Assembly: GCA_034005635.1 (NCBI GenBank)
Contig: JAVEUJ010000069.1
Span: 1-12,382 of the forward strand
Origin: JAAZFE01 sp034005635
Lineage (GTDB): Bacteria > Verrucomicrobiota > Kiritimatiellia > CAIQIC01 > Lenti-01
DNA length: 12,382 nt
Direction: 5' to 3'
Part shown: in pieces, positions 6,464 through 12,382 of the stretch
Layout of the letters: every line of letters starts with the position of its first letter
Numbering within the stretch: position 1 is the stretch's first letter
Position numbers and translations under genes: made by a program
The notes under the pieces: generated by a model
Database searches by the model: none
Told to the model about the DNA's origin: nothing
Seen by the model: the letters and a program-made list of their open reading frames with translations, nothing else

Positions 6464-7600
6464 ATGAAGAAATCAACAGCCCCCCGCGTTTTGATTGCCA
6501 CTGGCATGGAAGAAAGTGATGTGCGCTATGCCACGGGCCTCGAGGCACCCGACCCGTTTGCCTTGCTGATCGAGGGGGCACGGAAGCATTTGCTGGTGTC
6601 CGCGCTCGAAGCGGCGCGTGCGCGTCGCGCGTGTCCGACGGCCATCCTGCATACACCAGCGTCATTATTTACCGTAACGCCTCCTCGCCGCCCCACCCTG
6701 GCGAATCAAATTTTGGCGCTGCTGCACCAACTACAGGCGGATGCCGTGGCCGTTGGCCCGTGGTTTCCCGTTGGCGTGGCGCGCGCTCTTGAGCAGGGCG
6801 GCATCGATGTGCGCCTGGCCACGTCCCCCCCCTTCCCCGAGCGCGCCATCAAGACGCCGCGCGAAATTGCCTGCATCGCAAAATCGCAGCGTGCGGCGGT
6901 CGCTGCGATGCGTGCCGCGGTCGCCGCCATCCGTGGCGCGGAGATATCGTCTGCTGGCGTATTGCGGACTGACGGTCGCAATCTGACCTCGGAACGCGTT
7001 AAGGATATCATCGAGCAGGCGCTGTTGGCGCGACGGTGTAGCGCCGATGGCACGATTGTCGCGGTGGGCCTGCAGGGCGCGCGCCCTCATGATGCCGGTT
7101 CCGGTCCGTTGCGTGCCAACGTGCCCATCGTTATCGATATTTTTCCACGCGACAAACAGACCGGCTATTGGGGTGACATCACGCGCACGGTTGTGCGTGG
7201 CCGTGCCACGCCGGAAGTCCGGCGTCTGTTCCGGACCGTGCTGGCCGCCCAGAAGCTGGCGCTGGCCATGCTGCGTCCCGGTGTAGAATCTCGCGCGGTC
7301 CAGCGGGCCGTCGAAGAATATTTTGTGCAGAGCGGCTACCCCACGCGCCTGTCGCCGCCGGGGCGGGAATCCGGCTTTATCCATAGCGTGGGCCATGGCG
7401 TTGGGCTGGACATTCATGAAAGCCCCGGTCTGCGCAATGAACCCGGATGCGTGTCGGCAGGCAACGTTCTCACGGTCGAGCCCGGCCTCTATTTGCCCGG
7501 TCTCGGTGGCGTTCGCATCGAAGACACCGTCGTGGTAACGCCCACGGGGTGTAAAATCCTCGCCACCTTCCCGAAAAAACTGGAACATGGTCCCGGATGA
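6464..7600 (+). CDS. M24 family metallopeptidase (Xaa-Pro aminopeptidase-like)
   Basis: A 378-residue enzyme with the pita-bread fold. The N-terminal half (1-135) resembles the creatinase N-domain, with MEESDVRYATGLEAPDPF. The C-terminal catalytic domain shows all five metal ligands in order: Asp225 (VIDIFP), Asp238 (GYWGDITRT), His311 (HSVGHGVG), Glu339 (LTVEPGLY) and Glu353 (RIEDTVVV). By family knowledge it is a cytoplasmic two-metal peptidase that removes residues before proline; substrate is not proved. I start at the ATG of 6464 because it matches the family N-terminus. The reading frame stays open upstream to a TTG at 6392, but those 24 extra residues are not family-like and overlap the likely promoter. 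The ribosome binding site is weak. The stop overlaps the next start (ATGA), indicating a two-gene operon. A C8 run lies at 6825-6832 inside the gene. Confidence 0.88.
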   Translation: MKKSTAPRVLIATGMEESDVRYATGLEAPDPFALLIEGARKHLLVSALEAARARRACPTAILHTPASLFTVTPPRRPTLANQILALLHQLQADAVAVGPWFPVGVARALEQGGIDVRLATSPPFPERAIKTPREIACIAKSQRAAVAAMRAAVAAIRGAEISSAGVLRTDGRNLTSERVKDIIEQALLARRCSADGTIVAVGLQGARPHDAGSGPLRANVPIVIDIFPRDKQTGYWGDITRTVVRGRATPEVRRLFRTVLAAQKLALAMLRPGVESRAVQRAVEEYFVQSGYPTRLSPPGRESGFIHSVGHGVGLDIHESPGLRNEPGCVSAGNVLTVEPGLYLPGLGGVRIEDTVVVTPTGCKILATFPKKLEHGPG

Positions 7601-8421
7601 GTATCAAAACCATTTTGTTGAGCATGCTCTGGGTTCTGGCGTTGGCGATTGTGGTCGGCTGGATTTTTATCCGCCGGTTTGAACGCGCCCAACTCTATGT
7701 ACCCTCGGTCGATATCCAGACGACACCCGCCCAGTTTAAGTCCCAATTCCAGGAAGTGCATTTCATCGCGGCCGACGACACACCGCTCTTTGGTTGGTGG
7801 ATTCGTGCCAACCGACCCCGCGGCACCGTCATCTATTGCCACGGCAACGCCGGCAACATCGGTGACAGCGCCCACCTTGCGTCGGAATTCACTCGTCGCG
7901 GATTTAATCTCTTCTTATGGGACTATCGCGGCTATGGCAAAAGCGGTGGGCGTCCTACCGAACGCGGGCTGTATGCAGATGCCCGCGCGGCCTTTGATGC
8001 GGCGGCGGCGGTGAGCGATGGCCTGCCCATTTTGACGTATGGCGTCTCACTGGGGGGCCCAGTGGCCATTCAACTGGCGACCGACCGGCCCGTAGCCGGC
8101 ATCATCATCGAGTCCAGTTTTTCTTCTGCAGCCGATATGGCCTTGCGCTGGTTTCCTCGACTGCCCCTGCACCGGCTGTTGTCGGTTTCCTATGATGGTG
8201 CGGCCAAGGCCGCAACTCTTGAGGGCCTGCCCAAGCTCTTTGGTCATGGGATCAGCGACAGCGTGGTGCCCTTTCAGAGCGGCCGGCTGCTGCATGGCGC
8301 CGCCGCCCAGCCCAAGGTCTTCACCCTGCTCGAAGGCGCGCATGGTGATGGATCCTGGTTTACCCCCGGCGCTCCCGGCAATCGCGAACTCGAAGACTTC
8401 CTCAACCAGTTTAAGCGCTAA
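7597..8421 (+). CDS. Membrane-anchored alpha/beta hydrolase (BEM46/ABHD13-like)
   Basis: A 274-residue serine hydrolase. One hydrophobic helix at residues 5-25, followed by Arg/Glu-rich RRFERAQ, suggests an N-terminal membrane anchor. Downstream features of the fold are the oxyanion segment CHGNAGNIG (81-89), WDYRGYGKSGG (108-118), the nucleophile elbow GVSLG with Ser151, Asp221 (GISDSVVPF) and His249 (EGAHGDG). This pattern and the N-terminal anchor are typical of the BEM46/ABHD13/ABHD17 group, whose members are (thio)esterases or have unknown substrates. The catalytic domain side depends on membrane topology, which I cannot settle. Its start overlaps the M24 peptidase stop by four bases, so the two are co-translated. 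Family is confident, substrate unknown. Confidence 0.88.
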   Translation: MSIKTILLSMLWVLALAIVVGWIFIRRFERAQLYVPSVDIQTTPAQFKSQFQEVHFIAADDTPLFGWWIRANRPRGTVIYCHGNAGNIGDSAHLASEFTRRGFNLFLWDYRGYGKSGGRPTERGLYADARAAFDAAAAVSDGLPILTYGVSLGGPVAIQLATDRPVAGIIIESSFSSAADMALRWFPRLPLHRLLSVSYDGAAKAATLEGLPKLFGHGISDSVVPFQSGRLLHGAAAQPKVFTLLEGAHGDGSWFTPGAPGNRELEDFLNQFKR

Positions 8422-8624
8422 TCGCGATTATTTATCATCGGCCGGATCGGACTGATCAGACGGATTCGACTGCCCCTGCAAAAATCCCTGGTACACCCTC
8501 CTTTCGGTCATGGTGAGCGTTGTCGAACCATCTCGGTCTAACCCCAACGGCCCGCCTGCGGGACACCGCCGAGATCCCTCGACAGGCTCGGGATGACAGC
8601 CGAGAGCGGCCATGCCCCGCGGTG
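8422..8624. other. Convergent intergenic gap
   Basis: The 203 bases between the hydrolase and ptsI stops contain the folded repeat described separately. The rest (8422-8506) shows only minor GATC-type dyads, no T-tract terminator and no supported gene. Confidence 0.6.
8507..8597. repeat. Dispersed palindromic repeat with three nested hairpins
   Basis: The arms 8507-8536 and 8569-8597 are imperfect inverted repeats of each other (gtcat, gagc, tgtcga and atctcgg are shared). Where they differ (GGT/ACC in one, CCC/GGG in the other) each arm pairs internally instead: ATGGT...ACCAT (about 8510-8531) and ATCCC...GGGAT (about 8574-8594). A third hairpin, CCCGC-CT-GCGGG (8551-8562), sits between. 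Translated on the minus strand it gives CHPEPVEGS and STTLTMTER, peptides familiar from spurious ORFs made by a widespread intergenic repeat. It lies between two convergent genes and might help end both transcripts. Confidence 0.7.
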
Positions 8625-10358
8625 TCATTTGTAGTTTGGCTGCTCAGTGTTTGCAGCACGAAGCACCTCTTTGACCGCCTGAATCGTATCCACCTCCAAG
8701 AGTTGTTGGGCCAGGCGCTTCGACTGTTGAATACTGATAGAGCGAATGGCGTTCTTGATCTCTAACAGTTCACTGGGATTAACGCTCAGATGTCGGAATC
8801 CAAGTCCGAGCAGCAGCCCCGTACAGGCCGGATTGCCGGCCATCTCTCCGCAAATGGACACGCTTTTGCCGTTCATTTGGGCCGCGGACACCACCGACGC
8901 AAGAGCGGTCAGCACCGCCGGGTGAAAGGGCTCATAGTAGGCTGCCACCTCAGCACTCGTGCGATCCGTAGTCAACAGATACTGAACCAGATCGTTGGTG
9001 CCGACGCTCAGAAAATCGACTTCGCGGGCCAGTCGCCCGGCCAAAATGACCGCAGAAGGGGTTTCGATCATGGCCCCGATCCGGATGGCGGAATTAAACG
9101 GCAGGCCTGCCGTGGTCAGATCTGTTTTGGCGCGTTCAATTGCCTCTTGGGCGGCACGCAGGTCCTCCATCCCGCCCACCATTGGCAAGAGGATCGAGAC
9201 GGGATGCGTGGCGCTCAAGCGCAGGATGGCCCGCAACTGCACCTGAAGAATTTCAGGATGTGCCAGTAATAAACGAATCCCGCGGTGCCCCAATGAGGGA
9301 TTGGCTTCCCAAGCCAACGGAAAATATGAGAGTAGTTTGTCGCTACCGATGTCCAAAACCCGGATCACAACCTCACGGGGCTTCAGACTCTCCGCTGTGG
9401 CCCGATACATTTTATATTGCTCATCTTCTGATGGAAAATGATCCTGGGCCAGAAAGACGAATTCAGTTCGATACAGTCCGGCCCCATCGGCGTTTACGGA
9501 TGCGGCGGACACGGCATCGGCGACTTTGCCGATATTGGCACACAGCGTAACCGTGACATTGTCGGTGGTCACCGCAGGCAGTGGGATCAAGTCGTTGAGG
9601 GTGGACTTGTGGGCCTGCTGATCTGCTTCGAGTTGATCGTACTCGCGTTGAATGTGCTCGGATGCATGAAGAAAGATTCGCCCCGCCAACCCATCGACAA
9701 TGATGGGGTCGCCGTTGGCGATGAGCTTCGTCGCATTAGGGACATTAATCAGCAGTGGGATGCCGCGTGCCCGAGCTAGAATGGTGGCATGGGCGGTCTG
9801 TCCACCTTGTTCGACCACCACACCGCAAATAGCCTTTTCATCCAGTTGCATGATGACGGAAGGCAGCAATTCCCGAGTGACCAGCACCGAGCCATCGGCG
9901 CAGGGAGGAAGCGTGGGTTCTTCACGTTGGGTCAAGGCCTGTTGCAAGCGGTTGCCTATATCCCGCAGGTCGGCCGCGCGCTCTCGGAAGTAGGGATTGT
10001 TCAGCCGCGCAAACGTGGCGGTTAGCGTGTTGATCGCTTCGCTCAGGGCCGCTTCTATATTCAGGTTTTTTGTAGAGCACAGAGCGTAGACGGTCTCTCG
10101 TAACAAGGGGTCGCGCAGAATGGCAATCTGAGTCCCCCAAATCGCGGCTTCATCCTTGCCGAGGCTCCGCTTGGCCTGCTGACCGACGGCGACCATATCG
10201 TTCTCGGTTGCGGCCACCGCCGCATCGAACCGTTCGATCTCCTGGGTCACCTCGCCCTCTGGGATAATACGGCAGGTGATGGGGATGTCGGCGAAGCCAT
10301 CGTAAACCACAGCCGTACCACGAGCGAGGCCTTGCGACGCCACTTCGCCAAAGATCAT
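8625..10358 (-). CDS. ptsI: PTS Enzyme I (phosphoenolpyruvate-protein phosphotransferase)
   Basis: A 577-residue Enzyme I without an added sensor domain. It starts the phosphorelay by moving phosphate from PEP to HPr in the cytoplasm. From the ATG at 10358 the protein begins MIFGEVASQGLARGTA, aligning residue for residue with the E. coli start MISGILASPGIAFGKA. The catalytic residues then fall at His190 (GGQTAHATILAR), Arg297 (YRTEF) and Cys503 (SICGEMAGNP), one off the E. coli numbers 189, 296 and 502. This is why I prefer the ATG over the GTG at 10379, which would add seven residues; neither has a clear ribosome binding site. GTNDLVQY matches the PEP-utiliser signature. It follows korB by 51-72 bp on the same strand and may be co-transcribed. 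It is a paralogue of ptsP in this window. No ptsH or EII gene is visible. Confidence 0.95.
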   Translation of the reverse strand: MIFGEVASQGLARGTAVVYDGFADIPITCRIIPEGEVTQEIERFDAAVAATENDMVAVGQQAKRSLGKDEAAIWGTQIAILRDPLLRETVYALCSTKNLNIEAALSEAINTLTATFARLNNPYFRERAADLRDIGNRLQQALTQREEPTLPPCADGSVLVTRELLPSVIMQLDEKAICGVVVEQGGQTAHATILARARGIPLLINVPNATKLIANGDPIIVDGLAGRIFLHASEHIQREYDQLEADQQAHKSTLNDLIPLPAVTTDNVTVTLCANIGKVADAVSAASVNADGAGLYRTEFVFLAQDHFPSEDEQYKMYRATAESLKPREVVIRVLDIGSDKLLSYFPLAWEANPSLGHRGIRLLLAHPEILQVQLRAILRLSATHPVSILLPMVGGMEDLRAAQEAIERAKTDLTTAGLPFNSAIRIGAMIETPSAVILAGRLAREVDFLSVGTNDLVQYLLTTDRTSAEVAAYYEPFHPAVLTALASVVSAAQMNGKSVSICGEMAGNPACTGLLLGLGFRHLSVNPSELLEIKNAIRSISIQQSKRLAQQLLEVDTIQAVKEVLRAANTEQPNYK

Positions 10359-10430
10359 GCTGGGGTGCGGGGCTGTCACGATTTTATGCCGATCGGTGAA
10401 CTGCGCGGAGTTTGGTGTTGGAGTTGTGGG

Positions 10431-11288
10431 CTAGGCGAATTGGGCCAGCAAGGCCAGCGCTGCCTCCGGGTTGACGCCGCGGCGGCGCAACGGGTTTTCG
10501 ATCTGCTCGAGGGCATGCTCATTGAACAGCGGTCGATCTTCGCGATAGAGGACGCCCAGCGGGTGGCGCTCGCTAGGAGTCATAACCAGCCGCAGGGCCG
10601 CCTCGCGATCCTGCGGATTATAATCCTCCGGCAGTTCATCGCAATGCTCGCGGTAGAACTGGGGCGTATGAATGCGATCCCACGTGGGGCAGGACTGCAG
10701 GATGTGGACCAAAGAAAATCCCCGATGGCTGATGGCCGCCTTCAGCAGCGGGACCAACAGGTCCGGACGTCCGGTTGTGCCCTGGCCGACAAAACTGCAT
10801 GACTGACTAATCGCCAGGGCCAGCGGGTTCAGCGGAGGCATCACGACGCCATCCGACTGGATCCGGGTAACGGTTCCCAGTGGGGTCGTGGGCGATGCCT
10901 GGCCTTTGGTGAGCGCATAATACAGGTTGTCATGAACGACCACCGTCATATCCACATTGCGGCGAATGGCGTGCAGAAAATGATTTCCACCTTCGCCGTA
11001 GCCCCCCCCCTCCCCGGCATGCACGATCACGGTCAGGTCGTTGGCTGCTAGTTTGATGCCGATGGCCGCCGCCACCTCACGCCCATGCAACCCGTTGAAG
11101 GTATTGACCCGCATATAATGCGGTAGTTTGGGTGCCTGGCCGATGCCCGTGCAGATGACCACCCGGTCGGGTGGCAAATTTAATTCCGACAGGGCTTTTT
11201 TCGCTGAACTGAGGATGGCGAAGTTCCCGCATCCCGGACACCAGGCGATGGGAACCGAACTCGCATAATCGGTGGGTTTCACGCTCAT
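10431..11288 (-). CDS. korB: 2-oxoacid:ferredoxin oxidoreductase beta subunit (KorB-like)
   Basis: A 285-residue thiamine-pyrophosphate-binding subunit. With the alpha chain it would oxidatively decarboxylate a 2-oxoacid with CoA, passing electrons to ferredoxin. Visible features are WCPGCGN (16-22), TGIGQAPKLPHY (47-58), a TPP loop and the family segment YALTKGQASPTT (124-135). The TPP/Mg loop is unusual: GEGGGYGEGGNHF replaces the common GDGDxxxxGGNHF, and the codons run through a G9 tract. A conserved Cys segment SCPTWD lies at 199-204. The ATG at 11288 overlaps the korA stop (ATGA), so the two subunits are translationally coupled. Substrate could be 2-oxoglutarate, pyruvate or another 2-oxoacid; the sequence does not settle this, so the symbol is provisional. 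Confidence 0.85.
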   Translation of the reverse strand: MSVKPTDYASSVPIAWCPGCGNFAILSSAKKALSELNLPPDRVVICTGIGQAPKLPHYMRVNTFNGLHGREVAAAIGIKLAANDLTVIVHAGEGGGYGEGGNHFLHAIRRNVDMTVVVHDNLYYALTKGQASPTTPLGTVTRIQSDGVVMPPLNPLALAISQSCSFVGQGTTGRPDLLVPLLKAAISHRGFSLVHILQSCPTWDRIHTPQFYREHCDELPEDYNPQDREAALRLVMTPSERHPLGVLYREDRPLFNEHALEQIENPLRRRGVNPEAALALLAQFA

Positions 11289-12382
11289 GTCAGTACCTCC
11301 TGGGAAAGTCGTTTGATCAAATCTTCCACGGCAAACGGGCGGCCGTCGACCGCTCGAATCTCGTGGTCAACCGCTCGCAGCGTCACCTCGCGCAGCACGG
11401 AAACCAACCCGCCCTCGGGACTGTTCTCCACCACGGTTACCGAAGCGGCCGAGCGGATAATCGAGCTGATCGGCTCCGCGGGCAGCGGCCAGAGCCAGCG
11501 CAAGTTCATGTGGGCGATGCCCGCGCCGTCGGCATTGAGTTGCGCTAGGGCTTCCACCACGGTCGGTTGGGAACTGCCCCACGTGACGACTAGCGGGCGG
11601 CCCTCGACCTCTCCCGTCACGTCAGGTGCCCAAGCGGCCTGAGTCACACCCGCGGCCTTACGCAGGCGTTTGCGGGCCATGCGTTCAGCGATCTCAGCCG
11701 ATTCGACCATATGCCCATCCTCGTCGTGTTCGTCGGAATCCACGACCACCGTGTGCTGTGAATCGCCTGGAGCCGCCATGGGCGAGATGCCCGACTCCGT
11801 TTGCTCAAAGCGCCGGTAGGTGTCCATGTTCTGCAGCGCTTCGGGGGGCAGCAGATGGCGCGTTCTGGGCAGTGACGCGACGGAGGGCGTGGACGCCGCA
11901 ACGTACGTATCGATTTGAAGCTGGTCGGTCAGGACGAACACGGGCACTTGAAAGCGTTCGGCGAGATCGAAGGCGTGTGCCGTCACATCAATGCAATCCA
12001 GGACATCGCGCGGAGCCAAGATGATGCGCGGGAACGTGCCATGTCCGGCAAACCGGACAAAATTCAGGTCGCTCTGAGCGGTTCGAGTTGGCAGGCCGGT
12101 AGCCGGTCCGGGGCGCTGCCCCAGTACAATCACGGTTGGTGTTTCGATCATGCCCAGCAGCGACAGGCCTTCGACCATGAGTGCAAATCCGCCGCCGGAT
12201 GTCGCCGTCATCGCCCGTGCCCCGCCATAGGCCGCCCCCGCCGCCATGTTGATGGCCGCAATTTCGTCTTCGGACTGCACCACCACGATGCCCACTTTTT
12301 TGTGCCAGTCCGCCAAGTTGGACAGGATGGCAGTGGCCGGGCTCATGGGGTACCCAGAAAAGAAGGTGACGCCGCCGGCAAC
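11285..12382 (-). CDS. korA: 2-oxoacid:ferredoxin oxidoreductase alpha subunit (KorA-like), 5' end outside window
   Basis: The C-terminal 365 residues of an alpha subunit. The reading frame stays open to the window edge, and the family motif FFSGYPMSPATAIL spans an internal ATG at 12346, so that ATG is not the true start. The visible part includes the pyrimidine-binding domain segment QSEDEIAAINMAAGAAYGGARAMTATSGGGFALM and RPGPATGLPTRTAQSDL. The KorA-specific DSDEHDEDGH and MARKRLRK segments follow. Family members often carry a fused N-terminal gamma domain (about 560-620 residues in total), so about 200 residues are probably missing here. It forms the oxidoreductase with KorB, whose start overlaps its stop. 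Cytoplasmic, ferredoxin-linked; substrate not determined. Confidence 0.87.
   Translation of the reverse strand, partial: VAGGVTFFSGYPMSPATAILSNLADWHKKVGIVVVQSEDEIAAINMAAGAAYGGARAMTATSGGGFALMVEGLSLLGMIETPTVIVLGQRPGPATGLPTRTAQSDLNFVRFAGHGTFPRIILAPRDVLDCIDVTAHAFDLAERFQVPVFVLTDQLQIDTYVAASTPSVASLPRTRHLLPPEALQNMDTYRRFEQTESGISPMAAPGDSQHTVVVDSDEHDEDGHMVESAEIAERMARKRLRKAAGVTQAAWAPDVTGEVEGRPLVVTWGSSQPTVVEALAQLNADGAGIAHMNLRWLWPLPAEPISSIIRSAASVTVVENSPEGGLVSVLREVTLRAVDHEIRAVDGRPFAVEDLIKRLSQEVLT

Noticed and set aside
6731..7588. A 285-residue minus-strand reading frame opposite the M24 peptidase
   Set aside because: It is antisense to a gene with all catalytic motifs, has no recognisable family features, and long shadow frames are expected in GC-rich coding DNA.
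8428..8628. A 66-residue minus-strand reading frame with CHPEPVEGS and STTLTMTER
   Set aside because: It is the translation of the dispersed palindromic repeat and overlaps the ptsI stop; such peptides are known annotation artefacts.
10359..10379. GTG start for ptsI, adding seven residues
   Set aside because: The ATG at 10358 gives an N-terminus and catalytic residue numbers matching E. coli Enzyme I; the GTG remains a minor alternative because neither has a clear ribosome binding site.
12344..12346. ATG as the korA start
   Set aside because: The conserved FFSGYP segment lies upstream of it in frame, so the gene continues past the window edge.
1..12382. CRISPR array, insertion sequence or prophage
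   Set aside because: I saw no spaced direct repeats, transposase, integrase or phage gene; the window looks like core chromosome.

Overview
This window appears to hold a chromosomal replication origin region from a bacterium of moderately high G+C content (roughly 55-60 % by eye). Its core is dnaA, an intergenic oriC candidate, then dnaN, all read on the minus strand. No gene fixes the taxon. The mix suggests a bacterium with ferredoxin-linked carbon metabolism: a KorA/KorB-type 2-oxoacid:ferredoxin oxidoreductase, plus two different PTS Enzyme I proteins with no sugar permease in view. A member of the Verrucomicrobia/Kiritimatiellota/PVC group or a similar lineage is possible, but that is only a guess.

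Layout from left to right. The minus strand carries the N-terminus of a nitroreductase (cut by the window edge), a small membrane protein of the YdjM/DUF457 type, and ptsP (GAF domain plus Enzyme I). The last two of these genes sit head-to-tail with a 1-base gap, and the nitroreductase start overlaps the membrane-protein stop (ATGA), so they look like one operon. A tRNA-Gln(CUG) lies on the plus strand between ptsP and dnaN, followed by a strong hairpin. Next come dnaN, a 301-bp gap with an AT-rich stretch, a DnaA-trio-like repeat and several DnaA boxes, and then dnaA. Upstream of dnaA is a 424-bp gap with two perfect tandem DnaA boxes, a palindrome and a second AT-rich stretch. From there an M24 (Xaa-Pro aminopeptidase-like) peptidase and an alpha/beta hydrolase run on the plus strand, overlapping by 4 bases. 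A convergent gap holds a folded dispersed repeat of the type that yields 'HPEPVEG' pseudo-proteins. The right end is on the minus strand: KorA (5' end outside the window), KorB (4-base overlap) and ptsI, 51-72 bp downstream depending on its start.

How the parts fit: DnaA would bind the boxes on both sides of its own gene, opening the DNA in the dnaA-dnaN gap while also controlling dnaA expression, and the beta clamp gene is the next gene after the opening site. The two Enzyme I paralogues lie on either side of the origin. Both keep the catalytic His, Arg and Cys, so each can in principle take phosphate from PEP. Their HPr or NPr partners are not in this window. The most notable points are the candidate bipartite origin with DnaA-trios, the doubled Enzyme I, the altered GDGD motif over a G9 tract in KorB, and the double-hairpin repeat. 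I did not find a clearly new multi-gene system.
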